Source of the DNA: Pseudomonas sp. PDM18
Lineage (GTDB): Bacteria > Pseudomonadota > Gammaproteobacteria > Pseudomonadales > Pseudomonadaceae
Reading direction: 5' to 3'
Length of the DNA stretch: 64,000 bases
Assembly: GCF_014852585.1 (NCBI RefSeq)
Contig: NZ_JACVBX010000012.1
Span: 186,001 to 250,000, forward strand
The translations under genes were made by a program, and so were the position numbers. Positions 16,633-25,567 of this stretch are shown piece after piece. A model generated the notes under the pieces. The model had not been told where the DNA came from, did no database searches, and saw nothing but the letters and a program-made list of their open reading frames with translations. Every line of letters starts with the position of its first letter. The stretch's first letter is position 1.

Positions 16633-17988
16633 GTGACCACCGTGCAAGACCCTTCAGCCCTGCCCGTCCGTCCGCATGCCTGCCCCGGCCTGCTGCGCAT
16701 CGTGGCCTCCCGCGATGGGGGCATCTGCCGCCTCAAGCTGCCTTGCGGGCAACTCGACGCCAACGCCGCGCGCGCCATCGCCCTGGCGGCCGAACGGCAT
16801 GCAGACGGCGTGCTCGAAGCGACCAACCGCGCCAACCTGCAAATTCGCGGCGTACATGCCGGCGCCGAAAATGCGCTGAGCCGTGAACTGCTGGCCGCCG
16901 GCCTCGGCCCGCGTGAGCTGGCTTCGGACGACGTGCGCAACCTGCTGGTCAGCCCGGCGCTCGGCCTGGACACTGGCAGCGCGTTCGACGCGAGCCCGCT
17001 GGCCCGCCAGCTGCTCGACCTGCTGGAGCACACCCCGCGCTTCCACGGCCTGTCGCCCAAGTTCGGCATCCAGCTGGACGCCGGCGAAACGCTGGCGATG
17101 CTGGAACACCCCAACGATCTCTGGCTTTCGGCCATGTCCGACGGTGCCGCGCCGCTGTTCGCCTTCGGCCTGGCCGGCTGCCCACCGCAGCGCGAGACCG
17201 ATCGCCCTGCTCTCGCCGCCGTCAGCGCCGAACAGGTACCGCTGCTGGTGGAAACTCTGCTGCACCTGTTCCTCGATCTTGCCGGCGACGGCCAGACGCG
17301 CATGCGCCACCTGCGCGAGATGCTTCGCGATGAAGTGCTGCTGGAGCGCCTGCAGCAACGCCTGCCCTTCCCGCTGCAACTCGGAGCGGCTGTGGATAAC
17401 TGGCGACGTCCTGCGCCGCAGGCTTTCGGCCATCTCGGAATTCAGCCCCAGCGTCAGCCGGAACGGGTCATGGTCGGCGCGGGATTCGTCCTCGGACGCC
17501 TCGACAGCACCACGCTGTTCGGCCTCGCCGATCTTGCCGAGCGCTTCAGCGTCGGACAGCTGCGTCTCACGCCCTGGCAAAGTCTGATCCTCCCTGGCGT
17601 GGCACAAACCGATGCCGCCGTCGTACTCGGCGCGCTGGCCAACCTCGGCCTGGTGATCGACGCCGCGCAGCCGCTGTCGCGCCTCGTCGCATGCAGCGGT
17701 TCCAGCGGTTGCGCCCGTGGGCTGGCCGACACTAAGGCCGATGCGCTGCGCCTGGCCGAGCGCCTGCGCCACGCACCGCCGGCCGGTGTACACCTGTGCG
17801 GCTGCCCGCGCTCCTGCGCCGCCGCCCATGTCGCCCCCTACACCCTGCTGGCCGTCGCCGACGGCCGCTATGACCTGTTCCGTCGCGCCGATGGCGTGGC
17901 CGGCTTCGGCCAGCCAGTGGCGCGCAACCTTTCCCTCGATGCCGCCGGCGACCTGCTGGCCGCACCCGGAGCCCTCACCGATGCTTGA
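16633..17988 (+). CDS. cobG: Precorrin-3B synthase CobG
   Basis: CobG is the oxygen-dependent monooxygenase that makes precorrin-3B, readying the ring for contraction; it marks the aerobic pathway. It belongs to the sulfite/nitrite reductase-like fold. The 4Fe-4S ligands are visible as C354 and C360 (ACSGSSGCARG) and C391 and C395 (CGCPRSC). The start is uncertain: GTG at 16633 (451 residues) is preferred because the family sequence (HACPGLLRIV) begins soon after. GTG at 16555 would add 26 poorly conserved residues right after the riboswitch. It overlaps cobH by eight bases. Confidence 0.92.
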   Translation: MTTVQDPSALPVRPHACPGLLRIVASRDGGICRLKLPCGQLDANAARAIALAAERHADGVLEATNRANLQIRGVHAGAENALSRELLAAGLGPRELASDDVRNLLVSPALGLDTGSAFDASPLARQLLDLLEHTPRFHGLSPKFGIQLDAGETLAMLEHPNDLWLSAMSDGAAPLFAFGLAGCPPQRETDRPALAAVSAEQVPLLVETLLHLFLDLAGDGQTRMRHLREMLRDEVLLERLQQRLPFPLQLGAAVDNWRRPAPQAFGHLGIQPQRQPERVMVGAGFVLGRLDSTTLFGLADLAERFSVGQLRLTPWQSLILPGVAQTDAAVVLGALANLGLVIDAAQPLSRLVACSGSSGCARGLADTKADALRLAERLRHAPPAGVHLCGCPRSCAAAHVAPYTLLAVADGRYDLFRRADGVAGFGQPVARNLSLDAAGDLLAAPGALTDA

Positions 17989-18607
17989 TTACATTCGCGA
18001 CGGCCAGGCGATCTACCGCCAGTCCTTCGCCACTATTCGCGCCGAAGCCGACCTGTCCGGCATTCCCGCCGACCTCGAGAAACTCGCCGTGCGGGTGATC
18101 CACGCCTGCGGCATGGTCGACGTCGTGCAGGACCTGCACTTCTCCGCCGGCGCCGGGGCCATCGGCCGTGCGGCGCTGGCCGCTGGCGCACCGATCCTCT
18201 GCGATGCGCGGATGGTTGCCGAAGGCATCACCCGCGCGCGCCTGCCGGCACACAACGAGGTGATCTGCACCCTCAACAATGCAGACGTACCCGACCTCGC
18301 CCGCGAGCTGGGCAACACCCGCTCGGCGGTGGCGCTGGAGCACTGGCGCGAGCACCTGGAAGGCAGCGTGGTGGTGATCGGCAACGCGCCGACCGCGCTC
18401 TTCTACCTGCTGGAAATGCTCGATGCCGGCGCGCCGAAACCGGCGCTGATCCTCGGTTTCCCGGTGGGCTTCGTCGGCGCCATGGAGTCCAAGGACGCCC
18501 TCGCCGCCGACAGCCGTGGCGTGCCCTACGTGATCGTCCGCGGTCGCCGTGGCGGCAGCGCGATGGCCGCCGCCGCAGTGAACGCCCTGGCCACGGAGGT
18601 GGAGTGA
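17981..18607 (+). CDS. cobH: Precorrin-8X methylmutase CobH
   Basis: CobH moves a methyl group from C-11 to C-12, converting precorrin-8X to hydrogenobyrinate. The 208-residue length is usual. The catalytic histidine is present in [12 protein letters not shown] (H41), as are the conserved [27 protein letters not shown], and [13 protein letters not shown] blocks. The start overlaps the cobG end by eight bases and the stop overlaps the cobI start by one (TGATG), showing coupled translation in cobGHIJ. Confidence 0.95.
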   Translation: MLDYIRDGQAIYRQSFATIRAEADLSGIPADLEKLAVRVIHACGMVDVVQDLHFSAGAGAIGRAALAAGAPILCDARMVAEGITRARLPAHNEVICTLNNADVPDLARELGNTRSAVALEHWREHLEGSVVVIGNAPTALFYLLEMLDAGAPKPALILGFPVGFVGAMESKDALAADSRGVPYVIVRGRRGGSAMAAAAVNALATEVE

Positions 18608-19347
18608 TGACCGGCCGCCTCATCGGCCTGGGCGTCGGCCCGGGCGACCCGGAATTGCTGACCCTCAAGGCCCTGCGCCTGCTGCGCGCGTCCCCGGTGA
18701 TCGGCTACTTCGTGGCCAAGGCCAAACACCACGCCGGCCAGGGCGGCAACGCCTTCGCCATCATCGAGCAGCACCTGCTCGATGAGCAGCAACGCCTGCC
18801 GCTGGTCTACCCGGTGACCACCGAGAAGCTGGAGCCACCGCTGACCTACGAAGGCGTGATCAGCGACTTCTATGACACCGCCGCCGAGCAGGTGGCGATG
18901 CACCTGGATGCCGGCCGCGACGTGGCGGTGATCTGCGAGGGCGACCCGTTCTTCTACGGCTCCTACATGTACCTGCATGACCGACTTTCAGAGCGGTACG
19001 ACACCGAAGTCGTACCCGGCGTCTGCTCGATGCTCGGCAGTGCGGCGGTGCTCGGCGTGCCGCTGGTGTACCGCAACCAGAGCCTGTCGGTGCTCTCCGG
19101 CGTGCTGCCCGAAGACGAACTCAAGCGCCGCCTGGCCGACGCCGATGCGGCGGTGGTGATGAAGCTCGGCCGCAACTTCGACAAGGTTCGCCGCGTGCTG
19201 CGCGAGCTGGGCCGTGACGGCGGCGCCCACTACGTCGAGCGCGCAACCATGCGCGAGCAGCGCATCGTCGCGCTGGACGACGTCGACCCGATGGCCTCGC
19301 CGTATTTCTCGATGATCGTCATCCCCGGCCAGCGGTGGAACGGCTGA
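18607..19347 (+). CDS. cobI: Precorrin-2 C20-methyltransferase CobI
   Basis: CobI methylates C-20 of precorrin-2 with SAM to give precorrin-3A, the entry to the B12 branch. The 246-residue protein shows the methylase fold motifs [18 protein letters not shown] near the N-terminus, [16 protein letters not shown] in the middle, and [19 protein letters not shown]. The ATG at 18607 follows a possible GTG three bases earlier; the ATG is preferred. It ends in a TGATG overlap with cobJ. Confidence 0.95.
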   Translation: MTGRLIGLGVGPGDPELLTLKALRLLRASPVIGYFVAKAKHHAGQGGNAFAIIEQHLLDEQQRLPLVYPVTTEKLEPPLTYEGVISDFYDTAAEQVAMHLDAGRDVAVICEGDPFFYGSYMYLHDRLSERYDTEVVPGVCSMLGSAAVLGVPLVYRNQSLSVLSGVLPEDELKRRLADADAAVVMKLGRNFDKVRRVLRELGRDGGAHYVERATMREQRIVALDDVDPMASPYFSMIVIPGQRWNG

Positions 19348-20996
19348 TGCGCGCTGCCATCGTCATTCTCGGCCAGGGTGCGCTGGCTACGGCGCGACGC
19401 CTGCAGGGCGCTTATCCACAGGCGCGTGTGCTGGGTCTGAAAGACCGTGTCGAAGGCGCCGATGAATCCTACGCAAACTTCGGCGAAACCCTGCGCCAGC
19501 TCTACCGCGACGACACCCCGATCATCGCCCTGTGCGCGGCAGGCATCGTCATCCGCACCCTCGCGGCAGTGCTGGTCGAGAAAGGCGCGGAGCCGCCGGT
19601 TCTGGCCGTCGCCGAAGACGGCAGCGCCGTGGTGCCGCTGCTCGGCGGGTTGGGCGGGGTGAACCGCATGGCCCGTGAGCTGGCCGCTGCGCTGGAGGTG
19701 ACGCCCGCCATCACCACCAGCGGCGAACTGCGTTTCGGTGCCTGCCTGCTCGACCCGCCACCGGGCTATGCGCTGGCGGATATCGAACAGGGCAAGCGCT
19801 TCGTCTCCGACCTGCTGGGGGGCGACACCCTGCGCATCGAGGGCTACGCGCCCTGGCTGGAGGAACTGGACCTGCCGCTGGCCGACGACGCCGCGCACAC
19901 CCTGCGTATCGATGCGCGCGTCGTGGGCATCGCGCAGAACGAGCTGCGCATCCATCCGCGCCTCGTCCTCGCCCACGTCACGCTGGTGGACTCGCAACTG
20001 CCCGAGCGCATTCGCCAGGGCCTGGCGCAGGCCGGGCTGGCCGAGGCGTCGCTGGCCGCGCTGGTGGCGCCGCGCTGCCGCATGGCCGATCCGGCGCTGG
20101 CGGAGGCCGCCCGTGAGCTGGGCGTGCCACTGCGGTTCATCCACAGCGACGATGAGTTGCCGCCGGCTGTGTTGCATGGCGACTCCTTCCATCTGCACCG
20201 CACCGCCACGCCAGCTGAAGCCCAAGGCATCGGTCAGCCGCGCGGACGACTCAGCGTGATCGGTCTGGGCCCCGGCGCCAGCGACTTCATGATCCCCGCC
20301 GTGCGCCGCGCGCTGGACGAAGCCCAGGACCTGCTCGGCTACGAGACCTACGTGAAGATGGCCGAGCCGTTGCGCGACGACCAGGTGCGCCACTGCACCG
20401 ACAACCGCGAGGAAATGCAGCGCGCCCGTCATGCCTTCGAACTGGCCGCCAGCGGCCGGCGCGTGGTGGTGATTTCCTCCGGCGACCCCGGCGTGTTCGC
20501 CATGGCCGCCGCGGTGATGGAAGCCCTGCACGAGAGCAGCGACCCGCATTGGCATGGCGTGGAGCTGGAGGTACTGCCGGGCGTGTCTGCTGCGCTGGCG
20601 GCTGCCGCCAAGGCCGGTGCGCCGCTGGGGCATGACTTCTGTCTGATTTCCCTGTCGGACAACCTCAAGCCCTGGGACACCATCGAAAAGCGCCTGCACC
20701 ATGCCGGCGCCGCCGACCTGGCCATGGCCTTCTACAACCCGATCTCCAGGGCACGCCCCTGGCAACTGGGACGCGCGCTGGAAATCGTCCGCTGCCACCG
20801 CACGCCGGAAACCCTGGTGGTGCTCGGCCGCGATATCGGCCGCCCGGCGGAAGCCCTGCGCGTCGTTACCCTCGGCGAACTGGTGCCGGAGATGGTGGAT
20901 ATGCGCACCCTGGTAATCATCGGCTCGTCCCTGACCCGGCGCTTCCCCCGCGCTGGCGGTGGCGACTGGGTGTATACGCCACGCTGGTATCGCTGA
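19347..20996 (+). CDS. cobJ: CbiG-CobJ fusion: precorrin-3B C17-methyltransferase with CbiG-like N-terminal domain
   Basis: CobJ contracts the ring and methylates C-17 of precorrin-3B. The 549-residue protein is about twice the length of a lone CobJ. Residues 1 to about 240 are CbiG-like, with IALCAAGIVIRTLAAVL and LLGGLGGVNRMARELA, and act in the anaerobic pathway in opening a lactone. From about residue 300 a methylase begins with SVIGLGPGASDF, followed by VVISSGDPGVFAMAAAVMEA and AMAFYNPISRARPWQLG. The C-terminal piece of CbiG is the separate CobE at the other end of the locus. It is the last gene of cobGHIJ. Confidence 0.94.
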   Translation: MRAAIVILGQGALATARRLQGAYPQARVLGLKDRVEGADESYANFGETLRQLYRDDTPIIALCAAGIVIRTLAAVLVEKGAEPPVLAVAEDGSAVVPLLGGLGGVNRMARELAAALEVTPAITTSGELRFGACLLDPPPGYALADIEQGKRFVSDLLGGDTLRIEGYAPWLEELDLPLADDAAHTLRIDARVVGIAQNELRIHPRLVLAHVTLVDSQLPERIRQGLAQAGLAEASLAALVAPRCRMADPALAEAARELGVPLRFIHSDDELPPAVLHGDSFHLHRTATPAEAQGIGQPRGRLSVIGLGPGASDFMIPAVRRALDEAQDLLGYETYVKMAEPLRDDQVRHCTDNREEMQRARHAFELAASGRRVVVISSGDPGVFAMAAAVMEALHESSDPHWHGVELEVLPGVSAALAAAAKAGAPLGHDFCLISLSDNLKPWDTIEKRLHHAGAADLAMAFYNPISRARPWQLGRALEIVRCHRTPETLVVLGRDIGRPAEALRVVTLGELVPEMVDMRTLVIIGSSLTRRFPRAGGGDWVYTPRWYR

Positions 20997-21031
20997 CAGC
21001 TCTCACGCCGATAGCGACCGTTGGCGTCCAC

Positions 21032-21058
21032 GTAGGATGGCGTGAAGCGATACCCACC
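21032..21058. repeat. Short dispersed repeat, GTAGGATGGCGT family, second copy
   Basis: GTAGGATGGCGTGAAGCGATACCCACC matches the element at 8797-8829 except for a 6-base shorter middle. It lies between cobJ and the sigma-factor gene. Confidence 0.6.
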
Positions 21059-21097
21059 CTGCGAAGCTCCATCCTGGAATTTAGCGCCAGGAATTGC

Positions 21098-21130
21098 CCT
21101 CTCCCACAGGGAGAGGGCTGGGGTGAGGGG
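21098..21130. repeat. CCCTCTCCC...GGGAGAGGG repeat element
   Basis: A hairpin CCCTCTCCC/GGGAGAGGG followed by CTGGGGTGAGGGG, the same type as at 12390-12424. It may also terminate the cobGHIJ transcript, though no U-tract follows. Confidence 0.6.
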
Positions 21131-21234
21131 GAAACCCAGGCACGGCGCAACCAGGCGGACCGTCCACCGATAAAGAGTCGGGGCACTGGGTCTTTCAGAC
21201 ACATCTTGCAAATGGCCATCGCCTTGTTGAAAAT

Positions 21235-21253
21235 GCGACAAATTATCATTTGC
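21235..21253. promoter_or_regulatory. Candidate Fur box before the sigma-factor gene
   Basis: GCGACAAATTATCATTTGC reads on the other strand as GCAAATGATAATTTGTCGC, matching 12 of 19 positions of the Fur consensus GATAATGATAATCATTATC, including an unbroken AATGATAAT core. It ends 15 bases before the FecI-type ATG, where iron-bound Fur would block transcription. Confidence 0.5.
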
Positions 21254-21267
21254 AGCCTTGCGCACCC

Positions 21268-21765
21268 ATGTCCTCGACCTTCGACGTCCAGTCGCTCTAC
21301 AGCGACCATCACGGCTGGCTGCACAACTGGCTTCGCGGCCGGCTGGGCAATGCCGCCGATGCCGCCGACCTGGCCCAGGACACTTTCCTGCGCGTGTTGC
21401 TCAGGCCCGAGCGCGTCGAACTGCATACCCCGCGCGCCTTCCTGCGCACCGTCGCCCGCGGCCTGGTGATCGACCACTGGCGTCGCCAGGAGCTGGAGCG
21501 CGCCTACCTCGACTCCATCGCCCACCTGCCGGAAGCGCAGATGCCATCAGCGGAAGAGCGGCACAATATCCTCCAGTTGCTGGAGAACATCGCCCGTCTG
21601 CTCGACGGCCTCAAACCGAAAGTACGCAGCGCTTTCCTGCTGGCCCAGTGCGAAGGCATGCCCCATGCGCGGATCGCAGAAGAGCTGGGCGTCTCGATAC
21701 GCTCGGTGGAGCGCTACATCGCCGAAGCGCTGTTCCACTGCTACCAGCTGCGGTACGCCGAGTGA
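21268..21765 (+). CDS. FecI-family ECF sigma factor
   Basis: A 165-residue extracytoplasmic-function sigma factor. Region 2 contains DAADLAQDTFLRVLL and RAFLRTVARGLVIDHWRRQELE, and region 4 has a helix-turn-helix, MPHARIAEELGVSIRSVERYI. It would direct RNA polymerase to the promoter of the TonB receptor gene downstream when the cognate siderophore binds the receptor. The ATG at 21268 fits the family start (SLYSDHHGWLHNWLRGRLG). It overlaps the FecR-like gene by four bases (GTGA), and a candidate Fur site precedes it. Confidence 0.9.
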   Translation: MSSTFDVQSLYSDHHGWLHNWLRGRLGNAADAADLAQDTFLRVLLRPERVELHTPRAFLRTVARGLVIDHWRRQELERAYLDSIAHLPEAQMPSAEERHNILQLLENIARLLDGLKPKVRSAFLLAQCEGMPHARIAEELGVSIRSVERYIAEALFHCYQLRYAE

Positions 21766-22736
21766 GCGGCGCCAGCACCACGCCCGATCCGCGGGTGGTG
21801 AAGCAGGCCATCCAGTGGACCCTGCGCCTGAGCGGCAATGCCGATCCTGAGTTGCTCAGCGCCTGCGAGCACTGGCGCCAGGCCAACCCCGAACACGAAA
21901 CCGCCTGGCTGCGGGTGCAGGCGCTGAACAGCGAACTGGCCGCCGGCTACCAGGCCGTGCCCGGCGCTCGCGTGGCGCTGGAGACGCTGGAAAACACCAG
22001 CCAGCGCCTGCAGCGGCGCCAGGCGCTCAAGCTGCTCTCGACCTTCGCCATCGGCGCCTCCGCGCTGTGGCTGGCGCGCGACGTCGTGCCCTGGCAACGC
22101 TGGATGGCCGACTACAGCACCGCCACCGGCGAGCGCCGACGCTTCACCCTGGCCGATGGCAGCCTGCTGCAACTGAACACCGGCAGCGCGGTGAACGTGC
22201 GCTTCGATCCGAACCAGCGCCTGCTGGTGCTGGAGCGCGGCGAGATTCTCGTCAGCACCGCGAAGGACGCCGCGCGCCCATTGCGGGTGCGCAATCGCGA
22301 TGGTCTGTTCGAGGCTCTGGGCACCCGCTTCGTGCTGCGCCAGGACGAGCGCTCCACGCGTCTGAGTGTCGAGGAAGGTTCGGTGGCCATCGCCCCGCGC
22401 GTACGCGGCCAGACCACCGCCATCGCCGAAGCCGGACAGTCCTACGAAATCAATGGCGACAGCGTGCTGCTGGCCGAACGCAGCAACATGGACAGCGCCG
22501 CCTGGGCCGACGGCCTGATCGTCACCCGCGACATGCGCCTGGCGGACTTCCTCGCCGAAATCGGCCGCTACCGTCGCGGGCATCTGCATTGCGATCCCAG
22601 CGTGGCCGACCTGCGGCTATCCGGCGTATTCCGCCTGGACGACACCGACAAGCTGCTGGCCCTGTTGCCGCAGACCCTGCCGGTGCGGGTGGAGAAGCGC
22701 ACGGACTGGTGGGTGACGGTGAGCGCGCGGGGCTGA
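21762..22736 (+). CDS. FecR-family anti-sigma factor / signal transducer
   Basis: A 324-residue inner-membrane regulator that holds or activates the FecI-type sigma factor depending on the receptor's state. It has a cytoplasmic N-terminal FecR-type domain (ACEHWRQANPEHETAWLRVQ, about residues 35-54), one membrane segment around residues 86-107, and a periplasmic FecR domain starting near residue 118 (TATGERRRFTLADGSLLQLN). A C-terminal region (RLADFLAEIGRYRRG) follows. The start is GTG at 21762, overlapping the sigma gene stop, which means coupled translation. Confidence 0.9.
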   Translation: MSGASTTPDPRVVKQAIQWTLRLSGNADPELLSACEHWRQANPEHETAWLRVQALNSELAAGYQAVPGARVALETLENTSQRLQRRQALKLLSTFAIGASALWLARDVVPWQRWMADYSTATGERRRFTLADGSLLQLNTGSAVNVRFDPNQRLLVLERGEILVSTAKDAARPLRVRNRDGLFEALGTRFVLRQDERSTRLSVEEGSVAIAPRVRGQTTAIAEAGQSYEINGDSVLLAERSNMDSAAWADGLIVTRDMRLADFLAEIGRYRRGHLHCDPSVADLRLSGVFRLDDTDKLLALLPQTLPVRVEKRTDWWVTVSARG

Positions 22737-22913
22737 AGGTCAATTGCATCTGCAGGGGCACCCTATGGGCGCGATCGCGGACGTGGCTCGTTACTGCAAT
22801 TCAGCGCCAAACAGTTTTATTTCTCAAACGAGAATTATTTTTGTCGGGTTTCGCCGCCCGGATCGGCAAGGAGGAATAACCCGATCATTCCCCTTGTCCA
22901 CGGAAGCCCCAGC

Positions 22914-25358
22914 ATGCCAGCCATCCACCTCCCGATGCCCTTCTCCGCCCTGCCCCGCGCCAGCCGGCTGGCCCATGCCGTACGCGGCGCGCTGCTGTGC
23001 GCCAGCCTGGGAGCCAGCCTGCCGCTGAGCGCCTTCGCCGCAGACGCTTCCGCCATCACCAGCAGTCGCGCCTACGCGATCCCGGCCGGACCGCTGGACG
23101 AGGTGCTGAACAGCTTCGCCCGCGAAGCCGGCATCACTCTGTCGGCCACGCCGGAGCAGACCCGCGGCCTGAACTCGGCCGGGCTGAACGGGACCTACTC
23201 GGTGGATCAGGGCTTGTCACGCCTGCTGGCCGACACTCCGCTGGAAGCCGCCGACCAGGGCGACGGCAACTACGTGCTGCGCGCCGCCGCGCCGAGGGAC
23301 GTGCTGGCCATGCCGTCCAGCGAAGTGTTCGCCCTCGGCAACGCGCTGGGCGAGGAAGACGGCTACCTGGCGACCCACAGCCAGATCGCCACCAAGACAT
23401 CCAAGTCCCTGCTGGAAACCAGCCAGAGCGTCTCGGTGATCACCCGCGAGCAGATCGACGACACCGCGTCCAAAACCGTGCAACAGGCGATCCGCTACAC
23501 GCCCGGCATCTTCACCGGCCAGGTCGGCGCCTCGAACCGCTACGACTACATCGTCATGCGCGGCTTCGCCGACAACAGCGTGGACAACATCTACCTCGAC
23601 GGCCTGAAGGCCATGGGCGACAGCGGCACCTTCAGTTCGATGCAGATCGACCCGTACTTCCTCGAACGCATCGACGTGCTCAAGGGCCCGTCCTCGGTGC
23701 TCTACGGCCGCAGCCTGCCCGGCGGCCTGGTGGCGCTGACCAGCAAGAAGCCGCTGTACGAGGACTACCACCAGATCACCGGCACCGTCGGCAACATGGG
23801 CCAGAAGGAAATGGGCTTCGACTTCAGCGGCCCGCTGGACGAGGAGAAACGCATCGCCTACCGCCTGGTCGGCCTGGGCAAGGGTTCGGACACCCAGTTC
23901 GACCACGTCAAGGAAGAGCGCTACGCCATCGCCCCGACCCTGGCCATCGACTTCACCGACGACACCACATTGACCCTGCAGGGCTACCTGCAACACGACC
24001 CGAACGGCGGCTACCACGGCGGCGTGCCGGCAGATGGCGCGCTGTTCCACCACAACGGCCAGAAGATCTCCCGCGAGTTCTTCGACGGCGAGCCGAGCAA
24101 GGACGACTTCGACCGCACCCAGCGCATGTTCGGCTACCAGCTGGAGCACCGCTTCGACGACGTGTGGACCGCGCGGCAGAACTTCCGCTACCTGGATTCC
24201 GACGTCGATCTCTCGCAGGTCTATGCCTACGGCTGGACCGCGCCGGACGAGAACACCCTGAACCGCTACTTCTCTGGCGCCCGCGAGCACCTGCAGGCAT
24301 ACATCGCGGATAACATGGCGCAGGCCGAGTTCAACACCGGCGCGGCCAAGCACACGTTGCTGATGGGCCTAGATTACCAGCGCCGCCGCACCACCGTGGA
24401 TTGGCGCTCCGGCTCGGCGCAGCCGCTGGACGCGTTCGATCCGCACTATGGCAACGACGCCATCAGCTACTACCCGGACGACAACCACACCCGTCGCCTG
24501 GAACAGACCGGCGTCTACCTGCAGGACCTGATCGACATCGACAACTGGCGCTTCTCCCTCGGCGTGCGCGAGGACTGGGTGACGGTCGAGGACAAGAACC
24601 GCAGCAGCGGCAGCAAGGCCGACGACGACTGGAAGAAATTCACCGGACGCATCGGCGCGCTGTACCTGTTCGACAACGGCATCGCGCCGTACATCAGCTA
24701 CTCCGAGTCGTTCAACCCCAACGCTTACTCCGACCAGTCCGGCACGCCGCTGGAACCGACCGAGGGCAAGCAGTGGGAAGCCGGCCTGAAATTCCAGCCC
24801 GAGGGCAGCCGTAGCCTGTACACCGCGTCGATCTTCCACATCACCCAGGAAAACGTCGCGTCGAAGGAGCCGCAGGACAACTTCTACACCTCCGTGGGCG
24901 AAGTGCGCTCCCAGGGCCTGGAGCTGGAGGCCCACACCCAGGTCACCGACAACCTCAAGGTACTCGGCAGCTACACCTACACCGACATCACCTACACGAA
25001 ATCGCTGGACGGCAACCAGGGCCACACCCCGAACCAGGCGCCCAAGCACATGGCCTCGCTGTGGGCCGACTACGGCTTCAACGCCGGCCCGTTGGACGGC
25101 CTGACCCTCGGCGGCGGCGCCCGCTACGTCGGCGAGACCTGGGCGGACAAGGAAAACACCCTGCGCGTACCGGACTACACCCTGGTGGATGCACGCATCG
25201 GCTACGACCTGTCCCGCGTCGGCCTGAAGGGCCTGGATGTCAGCCTCAACGCCAACAACCTGCTGGACAGGGACTACGTGGCGTCCTGCTACAGCCTGGA
25301 CTTCTGCTACTTCGGCGAGAAGCGCAACGTCACCGCGACGGTGAACTACCAGTTCTGA
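22914..25358 (+). CDS. TonB-dependent siderophore receptor with signalling domain (hydroxamate-type, FoxA/FiuA-like)
   Basis: An 814-residue outer-membrane receptor. A signal peptide ends near residue 42 (SAFAADA). An STN signalling domain follows (about 50-115, YAIPAGPLDEVLNSFAREAG), typical of receptors that talk to FecR proteins. Then come the plug, with TSQSVSVITREQIDD and RIDVLKGPSSVLYGRSLPGG, and a beta-barrel ending in the aromatic VNYQF. The late barrel shows a CYSLDFCYFGEKRNV loop with two cysteines, as in FhuA-like hydroxamate receptors; the ligand is not provable from sequence. The 177-base gap before it contains an AT-rich stretch (22800-22850), the likely sigma-controlled promoter. 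Confidence 0.9.
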   Translation: MPAIHLPMPFSALPRASRLAHAVRGALLCASLGASLPLSAFAADASAITSSRAYAIPAGPLDEVLNSFAREAGITLSATPEQTRGLNSAGLNGTYSVDQGLSRLLADTPLEAADQGDGNYVLRAAAPRDVLAMPSSEVFALGNALGEEDGYLATHSQIATKTSKSLLETSQSVSVITREQIDDTASKTVQQAIRYTPGIFTGQVGASNRYDYIVMRGFADNSVDNIYLDGLKAMGDSGTFSSMQIDPYFLERIDVLKGPSSVLYGRSLPGGLVALTSKKPLYEDYHQITGTVGNMGQKEMGFDFSGPLDEEKRIAYRLVGLGKGSDTQFDHVKEERYAIAPTLAIDFTDDTTLTLQGYLQHDPNGGYHGGVPADGALFHHNGQKISREFFDGEPSKDDFDRTQRMFGYQLEHRFDDVWTARQNFRYLDSDVDLSQVYAYGWTAPDENTLNRYFSGAREHLQAYIADNMAQAEFNTGAAKHTLLMGLDYQRRRTTVDWRSGSAQPLDAFDPHYGNDAISYYPDDNHTRRLEQTGVYLQDLIDIDNWRFSLGVREDWVTVEDKNRSSGSKADDDWKKFTGRIGALYLFDNGIAPYISYSESFNPNAYSDQSGTPLEPTEGKQWEAGLKFQPEGSRSLYTASIFHITQENVASKEPQDNFYTSVGEVRSQGLELEAHTQVTDNLKVLGSYTYTDITYTKSLDGNQGHTPNQAPKHMASLWADYGFNAGPLDGLTLGGGARYVGETWADKENTLRVPDYTLVDARIGYDLSRVGLKGLDVSLNANNLLDRDYVASCYSLDFCYFGEKRNVTATVNYQF

Positions 25359-25392
25359 TCACCAGCCGCCCGGTTCTTCGGGCGGACTCTTC

Positions 25393-25416
25393 GTAGGAGC
25401 GAGTCTGCTCGCGAAC
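25393..25416. repeat. Single REP arm (variant)
   Basis: GTAGGAGCGAGTCTGCTCGC plus GAAC is the same as the REPIN arms at 4797 and 8839 except for two changes in the centre. No inverted partner follows, so it is a solo REP. Confidence 0.75.
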
Positions 25417-25434
25417 AGACTCTCTGGCAGCTAC

Positions 25435-25510
25435 GTAGGGCGGATAACGCGCCAGCGTTATAAGCCGCAAAGGAACCGGCGGATAACCTGTTCCAGGTTA
25501 TTCGCCCTAC
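25435..25510. repeat. Imperfect inverted repeat, GTAGGGCG...CGCCCTAC family
   Basis: The ends GTAGGGCGGATAAC and AGGTTATTCGCCCTAC pair imperfectly, and the element resembles the one at 8678-8753. It lies after the TonB receptor gene. Confidence 0.7.
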
Positions 25511-25526
25511 AGGCAACCCGAACGCT

Positions 25527-25566
25527 GAAACCCCGTGGCGCGGCCGTCGCCACGGGGCTTTCATTT
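25527..25566. terminator. Bidirectional intrinsic terminator
   Basis: A 10-bp stem CCCCGTGGCG/CGCCACGGGG (25531-25557) is flanked by AAA upstream and CTTTCATTTT downstream. It ends the receptor transcript from the left and serves the converging 62-residue gene from the right. Confidence 0.75.
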
Positions 25567-25567
25567 T

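Noticed and set aside
19230-20798. Open frame of about 520 codons antisense to cobJ
   Set aside because: Shadow of the cobJ gene; composition dominated by Gln/Arg/Ala/His runs without recognisable domains.
22800-22850. Possible second Fur box before the TonB receptor gene
   Set aside because: The best alignment matches only about 10 of 19 consensus positions in an AT-rich stretch, which is too weak to call.
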